Below are positions 19,503-28,881 of a stretch of DNA of 46,731 nt, piece after piece (position 1 is the first letter of the stretch; each line of letters begins with the position of its first letter). Position numbers and translations under genes: made by a program. The DNA is from Acidobacteriota bacterium (GTDB taxonomy: Bacteria > Acidobacteriota > Vicinamibacteria > Fen-336). Location of the stretch: NCBI GenBank assembly GCA_003222275.1, contig QHVJ01000153.1:1-46731 (forward strand), read 5' to 3'. The notes below the pieces were generated by a model. It ran no database searches. It was not told where the DNA came from and saw only the letters and a program-made list of their open reading frames with translations.

Positions 19503-22192
19503 GGCGCAGTCACGTGCAAATCCCCCGCCACCAGGGGTGCGGAGAACGAGTGCCGCCCGGATTCGATCACGGAAACGCGGCTCGCATCCCGGCCGGGCAT
19601 GCGGACCTCGGCCGACGTGTTCGGGGGCAGCTCGACGTCCAGGGAAAAAGTTGCGCCGTCCCACCGCCAGGCAACGGACATGTGCCCGCGGGGCGACTCG
19701 TGCGACGCGCGGACCCACGTGATCCCCGGCACCGGTTGCGGGCGGATCCTCACGCGCTTGAAGCCGGGGAACGCCGGGTCGGGCGCGAGCCCCGCCAGGT
19801 CCCCGTAGAACCACTCGACGATCTGGCCGAGCATGAAGTGGTTCTGTGAAGAATGCGGGTTCGCGTCCCAGGCCTCGGTCAGCGACGTGGCGCCCCGGGC
19901 GAGCTGGAACCCGTAGCCGGGCCTCTCGCTCTGGTGGTTCATGTCGAAGATGACGTCAGAGCGCCCCCCGTCGGCGAGCGCGCGCAGGACATAGCGGTAC
20001 CCGACGTCACCCGCCGTCGTGCCGTTGCCATGGGCGCGGACATCCCGGACGAGCGCCTCGAGCACGCGCGCGCGATGCTCCTCGGGGGCGAGGCCGAGGA
20101 CGAGCGGCATCGCCTGGGCCGTCTGGGAGCCGGTGGCATAGAGGGCGCGCTCGGAGTCGAGGAACCTCCGGTTGAAGGCGGCCCGGATGCGGCCGGCCGC
20201 CTCGGAGTAGCGCCGGCCGTCGTCCTCGTGCCCGAGCCGGCCGGCGATCTTCGCCAGCGCCAGGTGGTCCTCGTAGTAGATCGCCGTCGCGGTGAGCGCG
20301 ATCGGCGTGAGCTGCGACGGGCCCGGAGGCTTCGGGCCCAGGTCGTACCAGTCTCCGAGCCCGTAGTCCACGATGTCACCCTGCGCCCGGCTCGCGAGAT
20401 AGGCGACGTAGCGCCTCATCGCATCGTAGTTGCGGCGGAGCGGCGTGTCGTCGCCGGTCCAGACGTAGTGCTGCCACGCCGCGAGGACGATCGCGCTGCC
20501 CCATTCGGGCGAGTCCCGGAAGCCTCCGTCGAAGACGACGTACTCGGGCGCGATGTCGGGCACGAGACCGTCCGGCCGTTGCGCGTCGGCCATGTCCACG
20601 AAGGTCTTGGCGTACAGGCGGGCGAGATCGGTCTCGTAGCGGAGGGACGGCCCGTTGAGGTGGTACTGCTCGAGCCAGCCCAGCCGCTCGCGATGGGGGC
20701 AATCGGTGATGACGTGGGCCAGGTTGCTGCGCTGGGCCCAGCGCACGAGCGTACGAATCCGGTTGAACAGCTCGCTCGAGCACGCGAACTCCCCGGCGGG
20801 AGGCGAGTCGGAGTGGACCACGACGCTCTCGAGCGACTCGACCTGCGGAGGCGCGCCGCCTGGCGGCGCGGAGCGCTCCACCTGGACGTAGCGGCTGCCG
20901 TGGTAGAAGAACCGCGGAAACCAGGACTCGCCTTCGCCGCGGCCCGCGAGCGTGTAGCTCCAGAACGCCTCTCCTCCGCCGCTCGACCCGCGGTCCACGG
21001 AGCCGTCGGCGTTCAGCAGCTCGGCGGGGGTCATCTTCACGGTGGCGCCCGCAGGGCCGCGGACTCTCAGGCGCGGCATCATCGACGCGTTCTGGCCGAA
21101 GTCGTAGACCGCCACTCCGGGGCGGAGCTCCCGCACAGCTACGGGGGCGAGCGTCTCGTAGGCACGGAAGGGCGGCGCCGCATAGGAAGCGCCGCGCAGA
21201 TGGCGAGCAGGCACCTCCAAGCCCTCCGGTACCGCCCAGGCCGAATCGTCGAACCCGGGCTGGTCCCACCCTCGAGGCTCGAGACGTGCGTCGTCGTCCT
21301 CCCCCCCGTAGACGTTGGAGAAGACGATCGGACCCGGCGTGACGCGCCACTGGCGGTCGGTTCCGACCACGTCGACGGTACCGTCGGCGTATTCGAGCCG
21401 GATCTGGGCGATCGCCGCCAGGGGCCGGAAGGTCGAGGTGAACTTGACGTAGCGCCCGGGCTGCACGCTGTACATGCCGCTGCCGAGCACCATTCCCACG
21501 GCGTTGTCGCCGGCGCGGACCGAGTGCGTGACGTCGTGCGTGTCGTACAGGCACGTCTTGTCGTACGCCGTCCACCCCGGCGTCAGCAGGCCGGTGCCGA
21601 CGCGGGCGCCGTTCACGCTCATCTCGTAGTGCCCGAGGCCGCAGACGCTCGCCAGCGCGCGGTGCAGGCCCGCGCGCACCGCAAATTGCCGGCGGAGGAG
21701 CAGCGTGCCGTTGGCGCGAGGGTTGGGTCCCGAGCGCAGCAGGTCCGGATCCGTGATCCACCGCGCCTGCCACCCGGCGGGCTCGAGGACTCCCATCGTC
21801 CACGTGGCCGGCGCGCTCCAGACCGACGCGTGATTCCCGCCATCCCAGACCTTCAGCTTCCAGAAGACCTGCTCGTTCGAGCGCAGCGCGCGGCCGCCGT
21901 AAGGCACGTGGAGCTGCTCGTCCGATTCGACGCGCCCGCTGTCCCACACGTCGCCCCGGTTGCGTTCCAGGCCGTCGAGCGAAGACGACACGAGGACCTG
22001 CCACGCGCCCTGGCGCAGGCCCTGGCCTTCACCGCGCAGCTGCCAGGAGAGGCGCGGGGGCGCGGAGTCGATTCCGAGCGGGTCCACGATGCCGTCGCAT
22101 CGGAGGGCGACCGGTGCGAGCGAGCCGGGGCTCTCGCGCGGAGCGAATGCGATCAGCGTCAGGAGCGCCGAGCCGAGCCGTCGGGAGATCAT
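19499..22192 (-). CDS. GH78 alpha-L-rhamnosidase, probably exported
   Basis: PLGIDSAPPRLSWQL, GLGHYEMSVNGARVGTGLLTPGWTAYDKTCLYDTHDVT, DCPHRERLGWLEQYHL, GDWYDLG, SLTEAWDANPHSSQNHFMLGQIVEWFY. Confidence 0.95.
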   Translation of the reverse strand: MISRRLGSALLTLIAFAPRESPGSLAPVALRCDGIVDPLGIDSAPPRLSWQLRGEGQGLRQGAWQVLVSSSLDGLERNRGDVWDSGRVESDEQLHVPYGGRALRSNEQVFWKLKVWDGGNHASVWSAPATWTMGVLEPAGWQARWITDPDLLRSGPNPRANGTLLLRRQFAVRAGLHRALASVCGLGHYEMSVNGARVGTGLLTPGWTAYDKTCLYDTHDVTHSVRAGDNAVGMVLGSGMYSVQPGRYVKFTSTFRPLAAIAQIRLEYADGTVDVVGTDRQWRVTPGPIVFSNVYGGEDDDARLEPRGWDQPGFDDSAWAVPEGLEVPARHLRGASYAAPPFRAYETLAPVAVRELRPGVAVYDFGQNASMMPRLRVRGPAGATVKMTPAELLNADGSVDRGSSGGGEAFWSYTLAGRGEGESWFPRFFYHGSRYVQVERSAPPGGAPPQVESLESVVVHSDSPPAGEFACSSELFNRIRTLVRWAQRSNLAHVITDCPHRERLGWLEQYHLNGPSLRYETDLARLYAKTFVDMADAQRPDGLVPDIAPEYVVFDGGFRDSPEWGSAIVLAAWQHYVWTGDDTPLRRNYDAMRRYVAYLASRAQGDIVDYGLGDWYDLGPKPPGPSQLTPIALTATAIYYEDHLALAKIAGRLGHEDDGRRYSEAAGRIRAAFNRRFLDSERALYATGSQTAQAMPLVLGLAPEEHRARVLEALVRDVRAHGNGTTAGDVGYRYVLRALADGGRSDVIFDMNHQSERPGYGFQLARGATSLTEAWDANPHSSQNHFMLGQIVEWFYGDLAGLAPDPAFPGFKRVRIRPQPVPGITWVRASHESPRGHMSVAWRWDGATFSLDVELPPNTSAEVRMPGRDASRVSVIESGRHSFSAPLVAGDLHVTAP

Positions 22193-22218
22193 CCCGGTGA
22201 TTGTAGGTGAAGGGCCGG

Positions 22219-23118
22219 TCAACCCCTCCGTCCGGAGAAGCTTTGGCGCCATTCGCGGGGAGCGACGCCGGTCTTGCGCTTGAAGAGCCGGCTGAAGTAG
22301 TGCTCGCTCTCGAAGCCGCAGCGGAACGCGACCTCCTTGACGGTGAGGGCGGTCTCGCTCAGGAGCGTGCGCGCACGGCCGAGCTTGATCTGTATGCGGT
22401 ATTGGTGCGGGCTGAGACCGGTGTGATGGGCAAACGTCCGGCGGAACCAGGTGTAGCTCACGCCCAGCCGGCGGGCGAGCTCGGGCAGGGACGGCGCCGG
22501 TTGGGCGGGATCGTCCGCCATGCGGTGCATCGCCTCGTGGATCGCGCGTGCGACGTTCCGGCTGCCCTCCTGGCCGGGCTGCAGGGCCGAGTAGAGCAGG
22601 GACATTATGTACAAGGCAGCTCCCGACGCCACCTGCTGGACGGCCGGGCGCCCGGCGCGCACCGCGTCGATGACGGAGCTGAAGGCCGCGAGGAGCAGGT
22701 CCTCCTCCCGCACCCGCAGCACCGGCCGCCGCGGGGAGAAGAAGCCGTTGCGCACCAGGCTCCGGACCACCGGGCCGTCGCACCCGATCCAGTGCTCGCT
22801 CCAGCCGATGCCGGGGAGCGGGCGGTACCGGTGCCACACGCGGGGGAACAGGATGAACGCCTGGCCGGGCGTGATCCGCCACCGGCTCCGCGCCGTCTCC
22901 AACAGGCCCTGGCCGCTCGAGATGTACACGAACTGGTACTCGCGCAGGACGCGTCCTCTCTTCCAGTCGAAGTGATAGCCGCCGGGGTGGCCAGTGGGCG
23001 GATAGGGGGCGCCGGGCGGGATCCGGGACTCTCCCGCCGTCGTGAGGTACAGGCCCCAGAGGCGGTCGCGATCGCTGATCGGGAAGTACCGGAAGAAGGT
23101 CTGGAGGGCTCGCCCCAT
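22219..23118 (-). CDS. AraC-family transcriptional regulator with cupin-like sensor domain
   Basis: LSPHQYRIQIKLGRARTLLSETALTVKEVAFRCGFESEHYFSRLFKRKTGVAPREWR double HTH. Confidence 0.95.
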   Translation of the reverse strand: MGRALQTFFRYFPISDRDRLWGLYLTTAGESRIPPGAPYPPTGHPGGYHFDWKRGRVLREYQFVYISSGQGLLETARSRWRITPGQAFILFPRVWHRYRPLPGIGWSEHWIGCDGPVVRSLVRNGFFSPRRPVLRVREEDLLLAAFSSVIDAVRAGRPAVQQVASGAALYIMSLLYSALQPGQEGSRNVARAIHEAMHRMADDPAQPAPSLPELARRLGVSYTWFRRTFAHHTGLSPHQYRIQIKLGRARTLLSETALTVKEVAFRCGFESEHYFSRLFKRKTGVAPREWRQSFSGRRG

Positions 23119-23124
23119 ATCAGT

Positions 23125-23158
23125 GTCATTTTGTGCACAAGACAGGTCATTGCGTCCA
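23125..23158. promoter_or_regulatory. Candidate AraC-type operator: two GTCATTnnGTnCA half-sites 21 bp apart
   Basis: GTCATTTTGTGCA (23125-23137) and GTCATTGCGTCCA (23146-23158), in the divergent AraC/GH39 intergenic region. Confidence 0.6.
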
Positions 23159-23216
23159 TTGCCCCCCGGGGCGGAAGTGCTAGCTTGGGCGGCGGTCCTT
23201 TCCCCTCGAGGTGACC

Positions 23217-24743
23217 ATGAGTCGTCGCCGGCGCCTGTCCTCCCTCACCGCCGTGGCTTTCGGTGTGTTCCTGGGTCCGGCGCTCGCCCAGCCGCCACTC
23301 GACAAGGTGCCCGTGCAGTGGGACAAGGTCACCCGGGTCTCGAAGACGATCCCGACGTTGCAGGTGGTGGTGAACCCGCCGCTGCGGCGCGGGTCGGCGA
23401 TCCACGACAACGCCTTCAAGGCCCTGCGCGACCTTCAGGCGGACTACGTCCGATACGTGCCGTGGCTGCCCTATCCGAAGCTCGGCGTGGCGGAGCTCGA
23501 GCCTCCCAAGGATGGAGCGACGTCGTGGGACTTCTCGCTCATCGACCCGATGACCATCGACTTCCTGGAGGCGACCACGGGGCATCCCGTCATCCTGAAC
23601 TTCAGCACGATCCCGCAGTGGATGGCCAGGACCGAGAAGCCCGTCTCGTATCCGGCCGACCCGGACCAGGCCGTCTGGGACTACACGCAGGGGACGGAGT
23701 TCCGCGATCCGACCTTCAAGGAGGTCGCGGACTACTACGCGCGGCTGCTGGCGTGGTACACGCAGGGGGGCTTCACGGACGAGCTCGGCAGGCGGCACGA
23801 GTCCGGCCATCGCTACCCGATTCCCATCTGGGAGGTCTTGAACGAGGTGGACTTCGAGCACAGCTTCTCCCCGGAGGACTACACCCGCCTGTACGACGCG
23901 GTGGTGGCGGCGATGCGTCGCGTGCAGCCGGGGATGAAGTTCGTGGGCACGGCGCTGGCGATACCCGCCCGGACCCCCGAGTTCTTCGAGTACTTCCTGA
24001 ACCACGCCAACCACAAGGCCGGCATCCCGCTCGACTACATCTCGTACCACTTCTATGCGATCCCGGTGGCGGACCAGAGCCCCGAGGTGCAGCAGCACAC
24101 GTTCTTCACGCAGGCGGACGGCTTCCTCACCGTGGTCCGCTACGTGGAGGTGATCCGGAAGCGGCTCTCTCCCGAGACCGGGACCATGATCAACGAGATC
24201 GGCGCGATCTCCGCCGACGACCTGGAGCAGGACAAGCCGGGCCACGTCGCCAAGCCCATCCCGGACTCCTACTGGAACCTCGCGGGTGCGCTGTACGCGT
24301 ACCTCTTCGGAGAGCTGACGCGGATGGGCATCGACGTGGCCGGCGAGTCGCAGCTCGTGGGGTACCCGACCCAGTTCCCGAGCGTGACCATGGTGGACTG
24401 GACGACCGGCCAGCCCAACGCGCGGTATCAGGTCCTGAGGCTCCTGCACGACAACTTCGGGCCGGGCGACAAGCTGGTGGCGAACGCGCAGGCGGGCCCG
24501 TTTCCGCCGGCGCTGGCGAACTACGTCTTCTACCAGGGATTCCTCACGCGAGACGGCAAGCGCCGCCTGCTGCTCGTGAACAAGCGCGATCGCACGATCG
24601 AGGTTTCCGTGCCGGGCGCGAGCGGCGGCCGCGAGGACGTCGTGGACCAGACGACGGCGTCCGGGCCGCCGGCTTCGCGCAGGCTCGACGGCGAGACGGT
24701 CTCGCTGGGCGGGTACGCCGTGGCCGTGGTGACGCTGCCGTAG
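23217..24743 (+). CDS. GH39-like glycoside hydrolase, secreted (copy 1)
   Basis: Signal peptide; IPIWEVLNEVD acid/base-like and GTMINEIGAI nucleophile-like motifs; clan GH-A architecture. Confidence 0.75.
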   Translation: MSRRRRLSSLTAVAFGVFLGPALAQPPLDKVPVQWDKVTRVSKTIPTLQVVVNPPLRRGSAIHDNAFKALRDLQADYVRYVPWLPYPKLGVAELEPPKDGATSWDFSLIDPMTIDFLEATTGHPVILNFSTIPQWMARTEKPVSYPADPDQAVWDYTQGTEFRDPTFKEVADYYARLLAWYTQGGFTDELGRRHESGHRYPIPIWEVLNEVDFEHSFSPEDYTRLYDAVVAAMRRVQPGMKFVGTALAIPARTPEFFEYFLNHANHKAGIPLDYISYHFYAIPVADQSPEVQQHTFFTQADGFLTVVRYVEVIRKRLSPETGTMINEIGAISADDLEQDKPGHVAKPIPDSYWNLAGALYAYLFGELTRMGIDVAGESQLVGYPTQFPSVTMVDWTTGQPNARYQVLRLLHDNFGPGDKLVANAQAGPFPPALANYVFYQGFLTRDGKRRLLLVNKRDRTIEVSVPGASGGREDVVDQTTASGPPASRRLDGETVSLGGYAVAVVTLP

Positions 24744-24762
24744 TCGGGCGGGGAGGACCAGA

Positions 24763-26208
24763 GTGGCGGAAGCATTTGCGCAGAACGAAGGCTTGCGGGT
24801 CGGCCTCTTCGGGATCGGCCTCGACACCTACTGGCCGCAGTTCGCCGGCCTCGAGGACCGGCTGAAGGGCTATCTGGAGAAGGTGGCCGGCAAGTTGAGG
24901 CGGCCGGGCGTGGAAGTGGTGAGCCTCGGCCTCATCGACTCGCCCGAGAAGGCGGCGGTCGCCGGGCATCGCTTCCGGCAGGCGGACGTCGATCTCATCT
25001 TTCTCTATGTGACCACCTACGCCCTCTCGGCCACGGTGCTGCCCGTCGTGCGCCGGGCGAAGGTGCCCGTGATCGTCCTGAACCTCTCGCCGGGGGCGGC
25101 GATCGACTACGCGTGGTTCAACGCCCTCGGTGACCGCACGAAGATGACGGGGGAGTGGCTGGCCTACTGCCAGGCGTGCTCGGTACCCGAGATCGCCAAC
25201 GTGTTCCGGCGCGCCGGCATCTCGTTCCATCAGATCACCGGGATGCTCGACGACGACCGCCAGGCCTGGGACGAGATCTCGGACTGGATCGACGCCGCCC
25301 GGGTCGCCTACGTGATGGAGCACAACCGCCTCGGCGTGATGGGGCACTACTACGGCGGCATGCTCGACATCTACTCCGACCTGACGCAGCAGTGCGCGGG
25401 CTTCGGCGGCCACGTCGAGATCGTGGAGGTGGACGAGCTGGCGGCTTTGCGAAGGGAAGTGACCTCCGCGCAGGCCCGGGACCGCGTGGCCCAGTTCCGT
25501 GACACCTTCGACGTCCAGGCCGACTGCCCGCCCGCGGAGCTCGACCGCGCCGCGCGCACGTCGGTGGCGCTCGACCGGCTCGTCGACGTCCATCGCCTGG
25601 GCTCGATGGCGTACTACTACATGGGCGTCGGTACCCCCGAGAACGAGGACGCGATCAGCTCGATCATCCTCGGCAACAGCCTGCTCACGGCGCGCGGCGT
25701 CCCGCTCGCCGGAGAGATGGAGATCAAGAACGCCCAGGCGATGAAGATCCTGGACACCTTCGGCGTGGGGGGATCGTTCACCGAGTACTACGCGATGGAC
25801 TTCGCGGCCGACGTGGTGCTGATGGGGCACGACGGTCCGGGCCATCTGGCGATCGCCGAGGGGAAGACGAAGGTGCGGCCGCTCGGCGTGTACCACGGCA
25901 AGGTGGGCCGCGGCCTGTCGGTGGAGATGTCGGTGAAGCGGGGGCCGATCACCGTGCTCGCGGTGGTGCAGGGCGGCGACCGGAAGCTCAAGCTCCTCGT
26001 CGCGGAGGGGGAGTGCGTGCCGGGGCCGGTCCTGGAGATCGGGAACACGAACAGCCGATACCGGTTTCCCATTGGCGCCCGGGCCTACGTGAACGAATGG
26101 AGCCGACACGGCCCCGCCCATCACTGCGCGGTCGGCCTCGGCCACGTCGCCGCGAAGATCGAGAAGCTGGGGAGCCTCCTGGACATGGAAGTCGCGCGCG
26201 TCTGCTAG
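24763..26208 (+). CDS. L-fucose/L-arabinose isomerase family sugar isomerase
   Basis: GLFGIGLDTYWPQF, DVDLIFLYVTTYALS, GHYYGGMLDIYSD, MAYYYMG..ENEDAISSIILGNSLLTARGVPLAGEMEIKNA. Confidence 0.8.
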   Translation: MAEAFAQNEGLRVGLFGIGLDTYWPQFAGLEDRLKGYLEKVAGKLRRPGVEVVSLGLIDSPEKAAVAGHRFRQADVDLIFLYVTTYALSATVLPVVRRAKVPVIVLNLSPGAAIDYAWFNALGDRTKMTGEWLAYCQACSVPEIANVFRRAGISFHQITGMLDDDRQAWDEISDWIDAARVAYVMEHNRLGVMGHYYGGMLDIYSDLTQQCAGFGGHVEIVEVDELAALRREVTSAQARDRVAQFRDTFDVQADCPPAELDRAARTSVALDRLVDVHRLGSMAYYYMGVGTPENEDAISSIILGNSLLTARGVPLAGEMEIKNAQAMKILDTFGVGGSFTEYYAMDFAADVVLMGHDGPGHLAIAEGKTKVRPLGVYHGKVGRGLSVEMSVKRGPITVLAVVQGGDRKLKLLVAEGECVPGPVLEIGNTNSRYRFPIGARAYVNEWSRHGPAHHCAVGLGHVAAKIEKLGSLLDMEVARVC

Positions 26209-26221
26209 GAGCCCCAACAAT

Positions 26222-26247
26222 CCCCTCTCCCTCCTGAGGGAGAGGGG
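26222..26247. repeat. Perfect 11-bp inverted repeat CCCCTCTCCCT-cctg-AGGGAGAGGGG (REP-like)
   Basis: Direct inspection; resembles dispersed CCCTCTCCC...GGGAGAGGG elements in environmental genomes. Confidence 0.75.
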
Positions 26248-26261
26248 CGGGGGTGAGGGTG

Positions 26262-27350
26262 ATGGACACCAACCCGGCGCTCGGCGTCACGCTTCACGCC
26301 ATCGGCGGCCTCGCCGCGGCCAGCTTCTACATCCCCTACAAGGGGGTGAAGGGCTGGTCGTGGGAGACCTACTGGCTCGTGGGCGGCGTCTTCAGCTGGA
26401 TCGTCGCGCCGTGGGCGTTCTCGCTGGCGATCCTTCCCCAGACGATGGAGATCCTCCGCGATGCCGGCCGCGCGCCGCTCCTCTGGACGTTCTTCTTCGG
26501 CGTCCTCTGGGGAGTGGGCGGGCTGACCTTCGGCCTCACCATGCGCTACCTCGGTATCGCGCTCGGCTACGCCATCGCGCTCGGGCTTTGCGCTGCGTTC
26601 GGGACGCTGATGCCGCCTCTCGTCAGCGGCCAGCTGGGCGAGATCCTCTCGCACGGCCCGGGGCAGGTCGTCGTGCTGGGCGTCCTGGTGTGCCTGGCCG
26701 GCATCGCCGTCAGCGGCCGCGCGGGGATCCGGAAGGAAGGCGAGCTCTCCGAAGCGCAGAAGAAGGCGGTGGTGGCGGAGTTCAGCCTGGGCCGGGGGAT
26801 GGCGGTCGCGGTGGCGTGCGGGGTCATGAGCGCCTCCATGGCCTACGGCATCGCCGCCGGCAAGCCCGTCGCCGAAGCCGCGCTCGCGCACGGCGCGCCT
26901 TCGCTCTGGCAGAACCTGCCCGTCCTGATCGTGATCCTGGCCGGCGGCTTCCTGACCAACGTCGTGTGGTGCGTGTTCCTGGCCATCAAGAACCGCTCGG
27001 GCGGCGACTACGCTCGCGGCGGCGCTCCGCTCGCCGCCAACTATCTCCTCTGCGCGCTCGCGGGTCTCACGTGGTACCTCCAGTTCTTCTTCTACGGCAT
27101 GGGCACGACGCGCATGGGCCGCTACGACTTCTCGAGCTGGACCCTCCACATGGCCAGCATCATCATCTTCAGCACCGCGTGGGGCATCGCCCTGCACGAG
27201 TGGAAGGGAACCACACCGGGCACCCGAGGGCTCGTGGCCGCCGGCCTGGCCCTCCTGATAGCGTCGACGGTGATCGTCGGCTACGGAAACTATCTCGCCG
27301 CCCGCTCACCCGCCTTGTCCACTTCGTCGCGACACGCTCTCGCCGAATAG
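26262..27350 (+). CDS. rhaT: L-rhamnose/proton symporter RhaT
   Basis: SFYIPYKGVKGWSWETYWLVGGVFSWIVAPW, FFFGVLWGVGGLTFGLTMRYLGIALGYAIALGLCAAFGTLMPP, FFFYGMGTTRMGRYDFSSWTLHMASIIIFSTAWG. Confidence 0.95.
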   Translation: MDTNPALGVTLHAIGGLAAASFYIPYKGVKGWSWETYWLVGGVFSWIVAPWAFSLAILPQTMEILRDAGRAPLLWTFFFGVLWGVGGLTFGLTMRYLGIALGYAIALGLCAAFGTLMPPLVSGQLGEILSHGPGQVVVLGVLVCLAGIAVSGRAGIRKEGELSEAQKKAVVAEFSLGRGMAVAVACGVMSASMAYGIAAGKPVAEAALAHGAPSLWQNLPVLIVILAGGFLTNVVWCVFLAIKNRSGGDYARGGAPLAANYLLCALAGLTWYLQFFFYGMGTTRMGRYDFSSWTLHMASIIIFSTAWGIALHEWKGTTPGTRGLVAAGLALLIASTVIVGYGNYLAARSPALSTSSRHALAE

Positions 27351-27360
27351 GAGGCCGATC

Positions 27361-28866
27361 GTGGAACACAAACGCCGCCTGTCCCTCCTCGTCCTGGTCT
27401 TCGCGTCGACCTCCGTCATTCCGTCCCCCGCGGCGGACCCCTCCGGCAAGGTGACCGCGAGCTGGGACAAGGTCACGCGAGTCTCGCAGACGACACCCAC
27501 GCTGCAGGTCGTGGTGAACCCGCCGCTGCGGCGGGGGACGCCGGTCCACGACAATGCTTTCAAGGCGCTGCGCGACCTGCAGGCCGACTACGTCCGTTAC
27601 GTGCCCTGGCTTCCGTATCCGAAGCTGGGCGTGGCGGAGCTGGAGCCGCCGAAGGACGGCCAGACGTCGTGGGACTTCTCGCTCATCGATCCCATGACCG
27701 TCGACTTCCTGGAAGCGACCAAGGGCCATTCGGTGATCCTCAACTTCAGCACGATCCCGGCCTGGCTGCACAAGAGCGACAAGCCGGTCGCCTATCCCGA
27801 CGACGCGAACCAGGTGACGTGGACCTACACGCAGCGGGGCGAGCCGCGCGACCCGAGCTTCAAGGAGATCGCCGACTACTACGCGCGGCTCCTCGCCTGG
27901 TACACGCAGGGCGGCTTCACCGACGAGCTCGGCAAGCGCCACGAATCCGGCCACCACTACCAGGTCTCCCACTGGGAGGTCTTGAACGAGCCCGACCTGG
28001 AATACCCGGCGGACGCGCAGACGTACACGCGGCTCTACGACGCCGTGGTCGACGCCATGCGGAAGGTCCAGCCGCAGACGAAGTTCGTGGGTGCCTCGCT
28101 CGCGTTCCCGAGCGGCAACCCGGCCTTCTTCGAGTACTTCCTGAACCATGCCCACCACAAGCCCGGCATCCCACTCGACTTCATCTCCTATCACTTCTAC
28201 GCCGTGCCCTCGCCCGACGAGACGCCCGCGACCCAGGAGCACACGTTCTTCGCCCAGGCCGACGGGTTCCTGAACGTCGTGCGCTACGTCGAGTCGATCC
28301 GCAAGCGGCTGTCGCCGTCGACGAAGACGACCATCAACGAGATCGGGGCCATCTCCGCGGAGGACCTGACGCAGGGCGAGCCGGGATACGTCTTCAAGCC
28401 CATCCCGGACTCCTACTGGGGCCTCGTGAGCGCGATGTACGCCTACATCTTCGGCCAGCTCTCCCACATCGGCGTCGACGTGGCCGGCGAGTCGCAGCTC
28501 GTGGGGTATCCCACCCAGTTCCCGAGCGTGTCGATGGTCGACTGGGCCGACGGCCGGCCCAACGCGCGCTACTGGGTGCTGAAGCTGCTGAAGGACAACT
28601 TCGGTCCGGGCGACAAGCTCGTGGAGACGAGCGTCGACAACCGCTACGTGTACGCGCTGGGAGCGATCAAGAGCGACGGCAAGCGCCGCGTCCTGCTCGT
28701 CAACAAGCGGAACCGGCCGTTCGAGATCACCGTCCCCGGCGCGAGCGGGGGTCAGATGGACCGGGTGGACCAGACGACGGCTCTCCAGCCGCCGGCTTCG
28801 ACGAAGCTGACGGACGACAAGCTCACGCTGGGCGGCTTCGGGGTGGCGGTGGTCACGCTGCCGTAG
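27361..28866 (+). CDS. GH39-like glycoside hydrolase, secreted (copy 2)
   Basis: Close paralog of 23217..24743; WEVLNEPD and TTINEIGAI motifs; GTG start. Confidence 0.75.
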   Translation: MEHKRRLSLLVLVFASTSVIPSPAADPSGKVTASWDKVTRVSQTTPTLQVVVNPPLRRGTPVHDNAFKALRDLQADYVRYVPWLPYPKLGVAELEPPKDGQTSWDFSLIDPMTVDFLEATKGHSVILNFSTIPAWLHKSDKPVAYPDDANQVTWTYTQRGEPRDPSFKEIADYYARLLAWYTQGGFTDELGKRHESGHHYQVSHWEVLNEPDLEYPADAQTYTRLYDAVVDAMRKVQPQTKFVGASLAFPSGNPAFFEYFLNHAHHKPGIPLDFISYHFYAVPSPDETPATQEHTFFAQADGFLNVVRYVESIRKRLSPSTKTTINEIGAISAEDLTQGEPGYVFKPIPDSYWGLVSAMYAYIFGQLSHIGVDVAGESQLVGYPTQFPSVSMVDWADGRPNARYWVLKLLKDNFGPGDKLVETSVDNRYVYALGAIKSDGKRRVLLVNKRNRPFEITVPGASGGQMDRVDQTTALQPPASTKLTDDKLTLGGFGVAVVTLP

Positions 28867-28881
28867 CAAGATGGGGTCCCC

